The notes beneath the pieces were generated by a model. It searched no databases and was not told the DNA's origin. It saw nothing but the letters and a program-made list of their open reading frames with translations. A stretch of 64,000 bases of DNA from Flavobacterium poyangense (lineage in GTDB: Bacteria; Bacteroidota; Bacteroidia; Flavobacteriales; Flavobacteriaceae), in the NCBI RefSeq assembly GCF_011751075.1, contig NZ_JAALLN010000003.1, positions 62,001 to 126,000 of the forward strand, written 5' to 3'. Each line of letters begins with the position of its first letter. Position 1 is the first letter of the stretch. The position numbers and the translations under genes are program-made. Positions 1-9,333 of this stretch are shown piece by piece.

Positions 1-2
1 AG

Positions 3-155
3 ATTGCAAATAAGATTATCGCTTTTAATTCAAAGAGTATCAATGTAGCTGAAATAGAGAAGGTATATAAACAAAACTTTGATACCTATTACTCAGATGA
101 TAAATACATTAAGTTAATCCAGGATAAATTAATGACTTTATCCAATAAACTATAG
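3..155 (+). CDS. C-terminal fragment of a gene cut by the window edge
   Basis: An open frame enters from the left edge and ends with TAG at 153-155, giving about 50 residues that end in a charged, helical-looking tail (reading ...IQDKLMTLSNKL). It precedes a GT2 gene in the same direction with a 42 base gap, so it is probably the end of another glycan-locus gene, for example a glycosyltransferase. There is too little sequence to identify the family. The reading frame is sure; the function is a guess from position only. Confidence 0.6.
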   Translation: MANKIIAFNSKSINVAEIEKVYKQNFDTYYSDDKYIKLIQDKLMTLSNKL

Positions 156-197
156 GTTGTTTATTCTGCTCTTGTAAAATTCTCAATAAAATAAAAA

Positions 198-1046
198 ATG
201 TTAGTTTCAATCGGTATCCCAATATATAATGCAGAACAATATCTTAAATTAGCTATTGATTCTGTACTACAGCAAACTTTTAAGGACTTCGAATTACTAT
301 TAGTTAATGATGGTTCTACAGATAAGTCTTTAGATATTATGAATTCATTTCATGATTCCAGAATCAAAATTATTAATGATGGCATTAATAAAGGTTTAAT
401 CTATAGATTAAATGAGATGATTGGGCTTTCAGAAGGACAATATTTTGTAAGAATGGATGCTGATGATGTAATGTTTCCAAATAGAATAGAAAAACAATTA
501 GAGTTGTTGAGGGGTAATCCGGAAATCGACATTGTTCACGGTGACGCTGTGAGCATTGATAAGGATAATAACATTTTAGGATATAAAAAATCTGTTGTAA
601 TAAAGGATAAAAACGATATTCTTAAGGGTTTTTTTCCTATACATCCGACCGTAATGGTAAAAAGGGAGTTGTTGTTGAAAAACCCTTACAAAGAGGGGTT
701 TATACAAATGGAAGATATGGAGTTATGGTACCGACTTGTCGATAAGTATCGTTTTAAAAACTTGAGTCATCCTTTATTATTTTATCGAGAAGATAGCAGT
801 AATAATTCCCGAAAACATCTAAAAATGATTAAAGGTAAGTTGAAATTTGCTGAAACTTACCGAACATCAACATTAAATAGAATAAAAATAGTATTAGAAT
901 CTTACGTAAAATACACTATATATATTGTTCTTGAAAAACTTAAAAAGGAGCATGTTTTACTTAATAAAAGATTTCAACAATTAACGCAAACTGCAAAAAT
1001 AGATTTTAAAAAACAGTTAGACTCGATTATAAGTGGCGCTATATAA
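198..1046 (+). CDS. GT2 family glycosyltransferase
   Basis: This 282-residue protein has the GT-A fold signatures of family 2: an N-terminal nucleotide-binding strand, NDGSTD at 37-42, and a metal-binding MDADD motif at 86-90. An ED pair at 172-173 fits the catalytic base region. There is no membrane segment in the first 200 residues; a hydrophobic stretch lies near 235-245. It should move a nucleotide-activated sugar onto a lipid-linked glycan on the cytoplasmic side of the inner membrane. The donor cannot be told from sequence. Its end overlaps the next gene by 14 bases, suggesting one transcript. Confidence 0.9.
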   Translation: MLVSIGIPIYNAEQYLKLAIDSVLQQTFKDFELLLVNDGSTDKSLDIMNSFHDSRIKIINDGINKGLIYRLNEMIGLSEGQYFVRMDADDVMFPNRIEKQLELLRGNPEIDIVHGDAVSIDKDNNILGYKKSVVIKDKNDILKGFFPIHPTVMVKRELLLKNPYKEGFIQMEDMELWYRLVDKYRFKNLSHPLLFYREDSSNNSRKHLKMIKGKLKFAETYRTSTLNRIKIVLESYVKYTIYIVLEKLKKEHVLLNKRFQQLTQTAKIDFKKQLDSIISGAI

Positions 1047-2103
1047 AATTTTATTTTACATCATTTATTCGATAGCTGCATTTTTTGCTGTTTTTACAGC
1101 TATTAATATTGACTTCAAAAAAAGAAATTATCAAGGGGTAGCTAGTTATATTGTTCTCGTCTTAATGTTTGCGTATGTTTTTTTATTTGGTCTGCGAGCA
1201 ATTGATGTTGGTACAGATACAGAAATGTATCATTGGCAGTATACTCATCATGACGAAATAACCTACGGTACCGATGCACCTGTCGGATATATGTTTAAGT
1301 TCTTAAACATTTTTAGTGAAAATCCACAGATTTTTCTTTTTATAATGAGCTTTTTATACGTGACTTTGAATTTTTATGCTCTAAAAAAATATACAAAATT
1401 TTATAAATCAAATTTTTTCCTTTCAGTATTTTCATTAATTAGTCTTTTTTTCTTTGAGTCGTTAGGGATAAATGTTATACGGCAAGGATTGTCTTTGGCT
1501 TTTTTTGTGTTAGCAATTATTTATAGGGATTTTTCGCCGAAGAAAAAATTTAAATGGATTTCATTTTTAGTATTAGCTGTTTGCTTTCACTTTACAAGCC
1601 TTATCCCCGTTGTTATATATTTGTCGGTTGCTTACTTCAAGAAAATACGGATGAATTATTATTATTGTATCTATATCGCATCAGTGTTTCTGTCTGCAGC
1701 AAGTATCAGTATCTTATCTTTTAAAGAGTATTTTATTGGTTTTTTATTAATAGATGAGAGAAGAAGCGGTTATTTAGATGCAGATGATTCTTCTTATTTA
1801 GTAGGGTTCAAACCTCAGTTTGTTGCATTTAACACTATATTTTTAATTTTATTTGTCTATTTGAATAAAATTGAAAAGAATGATTTCTATACCAATTTAT
1901 TGAAATATTATATTGTGATAAGTTCTATATTTTATATGATGTTTCAAATTCCATATTCTGATAGATGGGGTGTTATGTCGTGGTGTGTTATTCCAATTTT
2001 GTTTTCGCCGATGTTTAAAGTTTATCAAAGTAAGAAAAGTATAAAAGCTTTATTTTCTATATTGTTCTTAATATTTATCTTTGTTTTTTTTCAATCTAGA
2101 TAA
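1033..2103 (+). CDS. EpsG-family polysaccharide polymerase (Wzy-like)
   Basis: A polytopic membrane protein of 356 residues with roughly ten hydrophobic segments. It carries the EpsG-type signature near the N terminus, an Arg followed by VGTDT and Tyr (residues 55-66), seen in polymerases that join lipid-linked repeat units in the periplasm. The start is GTG, overlapping the upstream GT2 by 14 bases; no ATG is available nearby. Neighbours are a GT2 and an exported beta-helix protein. A second polymerase/ligase candidate occurs at 40251, so which polymer this one serves is open. Family assignment is firm, substrate unknown. Confidence 0.8.
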   Translation: MALYKILFYIIYSIAAFFAVFTAINIDFKKRNYQGVASYIVLVLMFAYVFLFGLRAIDVGTDTEMYHWQYTHHDEITYGTDAPVGYMFKFLNIFSENPQIFLFIMSFLYVTLNFYALKKYTKFYKSNFFLSVFSLISLFFFESLGINVIRQGLSLAFFVLAIIYRDFSPKKKFKWISFLVLAVCFHFTSLIPVVIYLSVAYFKKIRMNYYYCIYIASVFLSAASISILSFKEYFIGFLLIDERRSGYLDADDSSYLVGFKPQFVAFNTIFLILFVYLNKIEKNDFYTNLLKYYIVISSIFYMMFQIPYSDRWGVMSWCVIPILFSPMFKVYQSKKSIKALFSILFLIFIFVFFQSR

Positions 2104-2113
2104 TCTCGAACCT

Positions 2114-3199
2114 ATGAAAATTACTCTTTTTTTTAAAACATTATTTTTCTGTTTCGCTATTTCTCACGTAGCAAATGCACAAGATTATGTTTATTCAAAT
2201 CCGTCAAAGCTACTTGTAAAAAAATATTATAAAGGTTACCAAAAGTATGTCTTTCCAAAAAATGCTTATTATCTTGACAAAAGTCTTCCAACAAATCCGA
2301 ATAAAAAAGGAATTGTAGACTATACTGATAAACTTCAGAATGCAATTAATAAATATTCAGTAGTAGTGATGCCCAATTTTCCGGTTTTAATAAACAACAA
2401 AGGGCTGTTCATTCCTTCAAATCGAATAGTGTATTTTAATCAAAATTCAATTATACAATTTAAGGGCCCAGCAACAGGAAGACTAAATGACATTGTAAAA
2501 GTTTACAACGCCTCTAATGTCAAAATTTATAATGCAAATATTATTGGAAGCAGAAATGAGAAAAGTGAGCAGAAAGGAGAATGGAGTGCAGGTATTTGTG
2601 TTTTGAATAGTTCGAATGTAGAGATTAATAATTTTCAAATAAAGAATACTTGGGGTGATGGCATTTTTGTAGGATCGGAAAATGGAAAAGTAAGCTCTGA
2701 TGTGGTAGTTAAAAATGGATTTATTGATCGTGCACGAAGAGACGGTATTTCTATTACTTCAGCAAATAACTTACTTATTGATTCTGTGTTTATAGCTAAT
2801 ACATTTGGAACTCTGCCTATGTCCGGTATACAAATCGAACCAAGTCTTTATAATGAAACTATAAATAATGTCAACTTAAATAATATTTATACCTACAATA
2901 ATCCGGGAGGAATAGCGGTTAATCTGCAATCTTTTTCAATTAAAAATAATCCGCAAAAAAAAGTAAATATAAAGGTGCTAAATTATACCGATGAAGGTTC
3001 TAATTATTCTTTCGGAACATCAATTAATGACGATGAATCGATCCAGAATCCAATTGGTACAATAACAGTAACTAATGCAGTTTTAAAAAATCCGAAAAAA
3101 GATTTTTATTGGAAAAATTCAAAAAAATATGATGTAAAAGTTATTTTTGATAAAGTAAAAAAATATAAAAATAACGAGTTAGTTAATACGAAAGACTAG
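2114..3199 (+). CDS. Secreted right-handed beta-helix protein (pectate-lyase-like fold)
   Basis: The protein (361 residues from the ATG at 2114) begins with a clear Sec signal peptide ending in VANA-Q. A TTG 33 bases further up is in frame but lies inside the EpsG gene and would spoil the signal peptide. From about residue 110 to 280 it shows short repeated strands rich in Asn, Val and Ile with turns of the type found in parallel beta-helix enzymes. Such proteins act on polysaccharides as lyases, hydrolases or epimerases. No catalytic set could be assigned. Placement beside a polymerase suggests periplasmic trimming or modification of the glycan made here; this is inference. Confidence 0.7.
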   Translation: MKITLFFKTLFFCFAISHVANAQDYVYSNPSKLLVKKYYKGYQKYVFPKNAYYLDKSLPTNPNKKGIVDYTDKLQNAINKYSVVVMPNFPVLINNKGLFIPSNRIVYFNQNSIIQFKGPATGRLNDIVKVYNASNVKIYNANIIGSRNEKSEQKGEWSAGICVLNSSNVEINNFQIKNTWGDGIFVGSENGKVSSDVVVKNGFIDRARRDGISITSANNLLIDSVFIANTFGTLPMSGIQIEPSLYNETINNVNLNNIYTYNNPGGIAVNLQSFSIKNNPQKKVNIKVLNYTDEGSNYSFGTSINDDESIQNPIGTITVTNAVLKNPKKDFYWKNSKKYDVKVIFDKVKKYKNNELVNTKD

Positions 3200-3333
3200 T
3201 CAGCCAATATAAAAATATCCAATATTTCTGTAGTTTCTACTCGTTAAAGTTATTGTTTAAATATTATTAGGTATATAATTAAACGAATGGTAAAAACAAA
3301 ATTAAGTAAACAGACTAGTGATTAATACATAAA

Positions 3334-4485
3334 ATGAATAAAATTATTCGATTATCGACTGTTCCGATCTCATTAAATGTTTTATTAAAAGGACAGTTAA
3401 AGTTTTTAAGTAATTATTTTAATGTTGTAGCAGTTTCTGGTAAGGGGGTTGATTTAGAAGAGGTTGCTCAAAGGGAAGAGGTTAGAGTTCATTCTGTTGA
3501 GATGGAAAGAAAAGTAGCTCCGGTAAAAGATTTTATTTCTTTAGTAAGATTGTATTTTTATTTTCGAAAAGAGCGCCCAGTTATAGTGCATTCAATTACA
3601 CCCAAAGCCGGTTTGTTAAGTATGATCGCAGCAAAATTAGCTGGCGTTCCGATTCGTATGCATACTTTTACGGGACTAATATTTCCTTCAAAATCAGGGT
3701 TGTTTCAGAAAATTCTAATTGCAATGGACAAGTTGTTGTGCTTATGTGCAACAAATGTTTATCCTGAAGGACAAGGAGTTAGTGATGATTTAAAAAGTTA
3801 TGGAATTACCAGAAAACCACTGAAAGTAATTGGGAATGGAAATGTTAATGGAATTGATACAAAATATTTTGATCCTGAGTTATATACCACTGAAGATAAA
3901 ATCAGAACACGAAAGCAATTAGAGATTTTTGAAAATGATTTTGTTTTCGTTTTTGTAGGACGTTTGGTTAAGGATAAGGGGATTAATGAACTTATTAGTG
4001 CTTTTTCTAAACTTGAAGCGAACTATAAAGAGGTGAAATTAGTATTAGTAGGTCCTTTTGAAGATGATTTTGATCCTTTAGATAGAGAAACAATAAATGC
4101 GATTCAGGAATCTAAGGCTATTGTAACAGTTGGTTTTCAACAGGACGTTCGACCTTATTTTGCATTGGCAGATAGTTTGGTTTTTCCGAGCTATCGAGAA
4201 GGTTTTCCAAATGTAGTAATGCAGGCAGGTGCCATGAATTTACCAAGTATCGTTACAGATATTAATGGTTGCAATGAGATTATCAGAGAGAATGTAAATG
4301 GGATAATTATTCCTGTAAAAGATTCTAATGCGATTTACGACGCAATGATTAAAATATTAACAAATACGGAGTATAGAAATAAACTTAGGTCGAATGCCCG
4401 TCTCCATATTATTTCTAGATATGAGCAACAATTAGTTTGGGGTGCCCTTCTGGAAGAATATAAAAAATTAGAAAAAAATGTATAA
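3334..4485 (+). CDS. GT4 glycosyltransferase, PglA-like
   Basis: A GT-B fold enzyme of 383 residues with the family 4 C-terminal half: VGRLVKDKG at 208-216 and SYREGFPNVVMQA at 286-298. The first Glu of the usual E-x7-E pair is present (E289), the second is Gln (Q297), a variant I recall from related Bacteroidetes enzymes. The next three genes match PglC, PglD and PglE in order, so by analogy with Campylobacter this enzyme probably adds the second sugar to undecaprenyl-diphospho-(acetamido sugar). It overlaps the next gene by 8 bases. A 134 base gap before it, with no recognisable promoter box, may start a new transcript. Confidence 0.8.
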   Translation: MNKIIRLSTVPISLNVLLKGQLKFLSNYFNVVAVSGKGVDLEEVAQREEVRVHSVEMERKVAPVKDFISLVRLYFYFRKERPVIVHSITPKAGLLSMIAAKLAGVPIRMHTFTGLIFPSKSGLFQKILIAMDKLLCLCATNVYPEGQGVSDDLKSYGITRKPLKVIGNGNVNGIDTKYFDPELYTTEDKIRTRKQLEIFENDFVFVFVGRLVKDKGINELISAFSKLEANYKEVKLVLVGPFEDDFDPLDRETINAIQESKAIVTVGFQQDVRPYFALADSLVFPSYREGFPNVVMQAGAMNLPSIVTDINGCNEIIRENVNGIIIPVKDSNAIYDAMIKILTNTEYRNKLRSNARLHIISRYEQQLVWGALLEEYKKLEKNV

Positions 4486-5080
4486 TATCTATTTGAAAAG
4501 AACAATTGATTTTATTTGTGCCTTGTTTGGTATACTGTTATTCAGTCCAGTATTAATATTTGTAACAATTGGTCTTTTTATTACCAATCAGGGGAAACCT
4601 TTTTTTGTTCAAAGGCGACCTGGCAAAAATGGGAAAATATTCCGAATCTTAAAGTTTAAGACTATGAATGATAGGAAAGATTCAGATGGAAATCTTTTGC
4701 CAGACGCTGATAGATTAACAAAAATTGGAAGTTTTGTACGTAAGACTTCATTAGATGAAATTCCTCAACTTTTAAATGTATTAAAAGGAGAAATGAGTCT
4801 TATTGGACCAAGGCCTTTATTGCCAGAGTATTTACCCTTGTATAGTGATTTTCAGAAACAACGTCATAATGTTAAGCCAGGTATTACCGGGTGGGCACAA
4901 GTAAACGGGCGTAATGCTATAAGCTGGCAACATAAATTTGAGTTGGACGTATGGTACGTGAATAATATATCATTGAAGACTGATTTAAGAATATTTTTTA
5001 AAACTATAAAAAAAGTTTTCGTTTCTGAAGGCATTAATGCAGCTAATTCCGCAACGACAGAAGCGTTTAAAGGAAATTAA
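4478..5080 (+). CDS. Initiating sugar-phosphate transferase, PglC-like
   Basis: A 200-residue monotopic phosphoglycosyl transferase of the small PglC size class, without the extra N-terminal membrane domain of WbaP/WcaJ. One hydrophobic re-entrant segment lies at about 11-35. The catalytic Asp-Glu dyad is D93-E94 in KTSLDEIPQL, followed by SLIGPRPLLPEYLPLY and KPGITGWAQVNGR. It should transfer a UDP-linked amino-sugar phosphate to undecaprenyl phosphate, starting the glycan. With PglD- and PglE-like genes directly downstream, a bacillosamine-type sugar is the likely substrate. A second, larger initiating enzyme sits at 41666. Confidence 0.9.
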   Translation: MYNIYLKRTIDFICALFGILLFSPVLIFVTIGLFITNQGKPFFVQRRPGKNGKIFRILKFKTMNDRKDSDGNLLPDADRLTKIGSFVRKTSLDEIPQLLNVLKGEMSLIGPRPLLPEYLPLYSDFQKQRHNVKPGITGWAQVNGRNAISWQHKFELDVWYVNNISLKTDLRIFFKTIKKVFVSEGINAANSATTEAFKGN

Positions 5081-5082
5081 TT

Positions 5083-5727
5083 ATGAAAAAAATTGCTATT
5101 GTAGGCGCAGGTGGATTTGGTAGAGAAGTAAAGATGCTAATCGACCAGATTAATTTAGTAAATAATCAATATGAGTTTATAGGTTACTATGACGATGGTA
5201 TTGAAAAGGGTAAAATTATTAATGGATATCCGATTCTGGGAGGGGTAAATGACATCAATTTTTTGAAAGAAGAGACCGCTATTGTCTTGGCTATTGCAGA
5301 TCCTAAAACTAAAAAGTTGATTATCGGTTCGATAAAAAATGAGCTGATCGTTTTTCCTACTCTAATTCATCCAAATGTATATATTGGAACAGATAAAGTA
5401 AATATTGGAAAAGGGTGTATAATTTGTGCTTCTAATATTATAACGGTAAACATTAATATAGGAGATTTTGTTATTTTAAATCTAATGTGTACCGTAGGGC
5501 ACGATACTACTATTGAAAGTTATTGCTCATTTATGCCATCCGTAAATATTTCTGGAGAAGTTTTAATTGAAGAAGGTGTTTATGTCGGTACGGGAGCAAA
5601 AATTATAAATCAGTTAGAAATTGGAGAATATACAATTGTGGGGGCTGGAGCAGTAGTCTCAAAATCATTACCGAAAAAATGTACAGCAGTAGGAATTCCA
5701 GCAAAACCAATTAAATACCATGAATAA
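5083..5727 (+). CDS. Sugar N-acetyltransferase, PglD/NeuD-like
   Basis: The 214-residue protein has an N-terminal nucleotide-sugar-binding segment (GAGGFGREV at 8-16) followed by a left-handed beta-helix built of hexapeptide repeats. H140 in TVGHDT matches the catalytic His of PglD-type enzymes, and the C terminus has the AVGIPAKPIK ending common to the family. The reaction would be acetyl-CoA dependent N-acetylation of the 4-amino group of a UDP-4-amino-4,6-dideoxy sugar. It lies 2 bases after the PglC-like gene and overlaps the aminotransferase by 8 bases, so the three are surely co-transcribed. Confidence 0.85.
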   Translation: MKKIAIVGAGGFGREVKMLIDQINLVNNQYEFIGYYDDGIEKGKIINGYPILGGVNDINFLKEETAIVLAIADPKTKKLIIGSIKNELIVFPTLIHPNVYIGTDKVNIGKGCIICASNIITVNINIGDFVILNLMCTVGHDTTIESYCSFMPSVNISGEVLIEEGVYVGTGAKIINQLEIGEYTIVGAGAVVSKSLPKKCTAVGIPAKPIKYHE

Positions 5728-6859
5728 TTCAAAAATATGGCTTTCTTCACCACATATGGGAGGAAGCGAACAAAATTTTGTTAAAGAAGCTTTTGATACT
5801 AACTGGGTAGCTCCATTAGGTCCTAATGTAAATGGCTTTGAAGCTGATTTAGAAAATTACCTGGGGAATGATTCTTTTATTGGCGCCTTAAGTTCCGGAA
5901 CCGCAGCAATTCATTTAGGGCTTATACTTTTAGATATAAAACCAGGTGATGAAGTAATTTGTCAAAGTATGACTTTTTCGGCATCGGCAAACCCAATAAT
6001 GTATCTTGGAGCAACTCCAATCTTTGTTGACAGTGAAATTGAAACATGGAATCTTTGTCCAGTTGCTTTAGAAAAAGCAATTGTTGATAGGATCTCTAAT
6101 GGAAAAAAGCCTAAAGCGATAATTGCAGTACATCTTTATGGAATGCCTTATAAAGTTGAAGAAATAAATGCAATTGCAACTAAATATGATATTCCCGTTT
6201 TAGAAGATAGTGCTGAAGCATTGGGAAGTCATTTTAAGAATCAGAAATGTGGGACTTTTGGAGAAATCGGAGTTTTATCTTTCAACGGAAATAAAATAAT
6301 CACAACTTCCGGAGGTGGTGCAATAGTTGCAAAAAGTAAAGAATTAAAAGATAAAGCTGTTTTTCTTTCTACTCAGGCGCGAGATAATGCCCCTCATTAT
6401 CAACATAGCGAAGTGGGATATAATTACAGAATGAGTAATATTTGTGCAGGAGTAGGTCGTGGACAGATGGAAGTTTTGGATGCCCATATTCAATTAAGGC
6501 GAGAAATGAACGATTTTTACAGAAACTATTTTAAAGATATAGAAGGAGTAACAGTTTTAACAGAACCTAATGAAAGTTATTATTCAAACCACTGGCTTTC
6601 AGCAATAACGATTGACCCTGAAAAAACTGGAGGAAAAACAAGAGAAGATTTAAGACTAGCCTTTGAAAAAGCAAATATAGAAAGTCGTCCTCTTTGGAAA
6701 CCAATGCATTTACAGCCAATATTTGAAAAATATTCTTATTATGGAGGAAAAATAGCTGAAAATCTATTTGAAAATGGATTGTGTCTTCCTTCTGGATCAA
6801 ATCTGACCGATGAAGATAGAGATAGAATAAAAGAAGCAATGGTCACTTTTTTTGAATAA
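5720..6859 (+). CDS. DegT/DnrJ/EryC1 aminotransferase, PglE-like
   Basis: A PLP-dependent sugar aminotransferase of 379 residues. The Schiff-base lysine is K192 in SFNGNKIITTSGGG and the PLP-contacting pair is in VLEDSAEALGS (160-170). The SFNGNK form is typical of PglE/LegC-type enzymes acting on UDP-4-keto-6-deoxy-GlcNAc. It would supply UDP-4-amino sugar to the PglD-like acetyltransferase upstream. The dehydratase for the pathway, PglF-like, is displaced to 9334, beyond three rfb genes. No truncation or missing motif is seen. Confidence 0.88.
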   Translation: MNNSKIWLSSPHMGGSEQNFVKEAFDTNWVAPLGPNVNGFEADLENYLGNDSFIGALSSGTAAIHLGLILLDIKPGDEVICQSMTFSASANPIMYLGATPIFVDSEIETWNLCPVALEKAIVDRISNGKKPKAIIAVHLYGMPYKVEEINAIATKYDIPVLEDSAEALGSHFKNQKCGTFGEIGVLSFNGNKIITTSGGGAIVAKSKELKDKAVFLSTQARDNAPHYQHSEVGYNYRMSNICAGVGRGQMEVLDAHIQLRREMNDFYRNYFKDIEGVTVLTEPNESYYSNHWLSAITIDPEKTGGKTREDLRLAFEKANIESRPLWKPMHLQPIFEKYSYYGGKIAENLFENGLCLPSGSNLTDEDRDRIKEAMVTFFE

Positions 6860-6902
6860 ATTAAATTTATGTCAATGAATTAAAAATCATTTGTGATTTG
6901 AT

Positions 6903-7451
6903 ATGGATATAGAAAAAACATTTATTGAGGGGTTAATAATTTTAACTCCATCAGTTTTTAAGGACAATAGAGGTTCTTTCTTTGAGTCTTTTAATACTAA
7001 TACATTTAGAGATTTAGGTATAGATTTTGAATTTGTTCAAGATAACGAGTCTCATTCCAGAAAAGGAACAATAAGAGGGTTGCATTATCAAAACCCTCCT
7101 TTTGCTCAGACAAAATTAGTACGTGTTCTACAAGGCGAAATTATGGATGTTGCCGTAGATTTACGGAAAGACTCACCTACATATGGTAAATCATTTACTG
7201 TTTTTTTATCAGATAAAAATAAAAAGCAGTTATTGATACCACAAGGCTTTGCACACGGTTTTTCTGTTTTAAGCGATACTGCTTCAGTGCTTTATAAATG
7301 CGATCAGTTTTATAACAAAACAGCTGAAGGAGGAATTAAATTCGATGATCCGGGTTTGCATATTGACTGGGGGGTAGATTTGGAAAAAGCAATTGTTTCT
7401 GAAAAAGATCAAATTCTTCCTTTTATTGAAAATTGTAACAGTCAGTTTTAA
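6903..7451 (+). CDS. rfbC: dTDP-4-dehydrorhamnose 3,5-epimerase
   Basis: The 182-residue cupin matches RfbC in length and motifs: GTIRGLHYQNPP with the catalytic His H61, VAVDLRKDSPTYG at 83-95, PQGFAHGF at 113-120 and the Tyr at 131 that acts as acid. It epimerises C3 and C5 of dTDP-4-keto-6-deoxyglucose on the way to dTDP-L-rhamnose. It touches rfbD at 7451 (TAATG overlap) and the set continues to rfbA. The dehydratase rfbB is not found in this window. Confidence 0.95.
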   Translation: MDIEKTFIEGLIILTPSVFKDNRGSFFESFNTNTFRDLGIDFEFVQDNESHSRKGTIRGLHYQNPPFAQTKLVRVLQGEIMDVAVDLRKDSPTYGKSFTVFLSDKNKKQLLIPQGFAHGFSVLSDTASVLYKCDQFYNKTAEGGIKFDDPGLHIDWGVDLEKAIVSEKDQILPFIENCNSQF

Positions 7452-8296
7452 TGGAAAAAATTCTGGTAACGGGAGCAAAAGGACAGTTAGGTTCTGAACT
7501 TTATAAATTGTCTCCAAAATATTTACAGTATGAGTGGATTTTTGCAGATAGAAATAAAGTTTCTCTTGATGATTTAGAGTTGCTGGAAAGTCAATTGTCT
7601 CGAATTCAACCCGCAATAATTTTAAATTGTGGTGCATATACAGCGGTTGATAAAGCCGAAACAGAAAAAGATTTGGCTTTTACGATTAATCATTTAGCAA
7701 TTGAGTTAATTGCAAGATATGCTAAAAAAAATGGAGCTAAACTAATTCATATTTCAACTGATTATGTTTTTGACGGAAGTTCTTCAATTGCTTTAGATGA
7801 GCAAGCCGTAACGAATCCTATTAATGTTTATGGTGCAAGTAAAAGAGAAGGAGAAATTGCTTGTCTTAGAGAATGCGAAGATGCAATTGTAATAAGAACT
7901 TCCTGGGTGTATAGCAATTTTGGTAATAATTTTGTAAAAACTATGCAAAGGTTAATGCAGGAAAAAGTGTCAATAAATGTTGTCAATGATCAAGTAGGAT
8001 CACCAACTTATGCTGCCGATTTAGCTGAAACCATGATGACAATCCTCAGATCTGGAAAATGGTTCTCAGGAATCTACAATTATTCAAATGAGGGTGAAGT
8101 AAGTTGGTATGAGTTTGCATTAAGTATAAAAGAACTTGGAAAATATAGTTGTGAAATAGTGGGAGTTTCTTCCTCAGCTTACCCTTCTTTAGCAAAACGA
8201 CCTGTCTTTTCGCTATTGGATAAAACAAAGATAAAATCTGTTTATGGAATTGAAATTCCAAATTATAAAGATAGTTTAAAAAAAATGTTTACCTAA
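7451..8296 (+). CDS. rfbD: dTDP-4-dehydrorhamnose reductase
   Basis: An extended short-chain reductase of 281 residues. The nucleotide-binding loop GAKGQLGSEL is at 8-17, STDYVFDG at 102-109 and the Y127-x3-K131 catalytic pair is in VYGASKREGE. It reduces dTDP-4-keto-L-rhamnose to dTDP-L-rhamnose with NAD(P)H. The start ATG overlaps the rfbC stop by one base, so translation is coupled. All expected motifs are present. Confidence 0.95.
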   Translation: MEKILVTGAKGQLGSELYKLSPKYLQYEWIFADRNKVSLDDLELLESQLSRIQPAIILNCGAYTAVDKAETEKDLAFTINHLAIELIARYAKKNGAKLIHISTDYVFDGSSSIALDEQAVTNPINVYGASKREGEIACLRECEDAIVIRTSWVYSNFGNNFVKTMQRLMQEKVSINVVNDQVGSPTYAADLAETMMTILRSGKWFSGIYNYSNEGEVSWYEFALSIKELGKYSCEIVGVSSSAYPSLAKRPVFSLLDKTKIKSVYGIEIPNYKDSLKKMFT

Positions 8297-8366
8297 AAGA
8301 TCTCTTTAGTAAGAAAACAAAATTTTAAAAATTAATTTTAGCAATAGAATCTAAAATTGTAATGAT

Positions 8367-9242
8367 ATGAAAGGAATTATTTTAGCAGGAGGATCTGGTA
8401 CTCGTTTGCATCCTCTGACACTTGCAGTGAGTAAGCAAATGATGCCTGTGTATGATAAACCAATGATTTATTATCCACTATCAACGTTGATGATGGCGGG
8501 AATAAGTGAAATATTAATCATTTCAACTCCTTATGATTTGCCTAATTTTAAGAAATTGCTTGGAGATGGAGTAGCTTTGGGTTGCAAATTTGCATATGCT
8601 GAACAAGCTGTTCCTAATGGTTTAGCTCAAGCATTTGTTATTGGTGAAGAATTTATAGGAGATGATGATGTTGCTTTGATATTAGGAGACAATATATTCT
8701 TTGGTTCAAATATGCAAGAGCTTTTGAAATCTAATACAAAACCAAACGGAGGTGTAGTTTTTGCTTATCATGTTTCTGATCCAAATCGATATGGAGTGGT
8801 TGAATTTGACAAAAATCTAAAAGCGATTTCAATTGAAGAAAAACCTGAAAAACCTAAATCAAGTTATGCTGTTCCAGGTTTATATTTTTATGACAATTCG
8901 GTAGTTGAAATTGCTAAGAATATAAAACCAAGTGCTCGTGGTGAATATGAAATAACAGATGTAAATAAGGTATACCTTGAACAAGATAAATTAAAGGTTG
9001 GAATTTTAAGTAGAGGTACAGCCTGGTTAGATACAGGTACATTTAGCAGTTTAATGCAGGCAGGACAATTTGTACAGGTACTGGAAGAACGCCAAGGATT
9101 GAAAGTGGGTTGTATTGAAGAAATCGCATGGAGGCAAGGTTTTATCACTTCAAACCAATTAAGAACGCTGGCGGAGTCGTTACACAAGTCAGGTTATGGA
9201 GAATATTTGTTAAATCTTTTAAATTCAGATGTAGAATACTAA
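8367..9242 (+). CDS. rfbA: Glucose-1-phosphate thymidylyltransferase
   Basis: A 291-residue nucleotidyltransferase with [13 protein letters not shown] near the N terminus, the Lys of [12 protein letters not shown] (K23), and ILGDNIFFG. It makes dTDP-glucose, feeding both dTDP-rhamnose and, through a 4-keto-6-deoxy intermediate, the amino sugar predicted at 14351-17304. It lies 70 bases after rfbD with no clear promoter or terminator between. It is the committed step shared by two pathways of this locus. Confidence 0.95.
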   Translation: MKGIILAGGSGTRLHPLTLAVSKQMMPVYDKPMIYYPLSTLMMAGISEILIISTPYDLPNFKKLLGDGVALGCKFAYAEQAVPNGLAQAFVIGEEFIGDDDVALILGDNIFFGSNMQELLKSNTKPNGGVVFAYHVSDPNRYGVVEFDKNLKAISIEEKPEKPKSSYAVPGLYFYDNSVVEIAKNIKPSARGEYEITDVNKVYLEQDKLKVGILSRGTAWLDTGTFSSLMQAGQFVQVLEERQGLKVGCIEEIAWRQGFITSNQLRTLAESLHKSGYGEYLLNLLNSDVEY

Positions 9243-9257
9243 AATCGTTATTTTTAA

Positions 9258-9288
9258 TTGAAATGAATTTTTAGTATCTTTAAATTTG
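9258..9288 (+). promoter_or_regulatory. Predicted Bacteroidetes promoter for the PglF-like gene
   Basis: TAAATTTG at 9281-9288 fits the TAnnTTTG -7 consensus exactly; a TTG at 9258-9260 lies 20 bases upstream, within the usual range for the -33 element. Transcription would start near 9295. This rules out the TTG at 9286 as the start codon of the downstream gene and supports 9334. Confidence 0.6.
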
Positions 9289-9333
9289 TATTTTTGTAAA
9301 AAATACCCATATATATTTTCAAAGCAAACCAAA

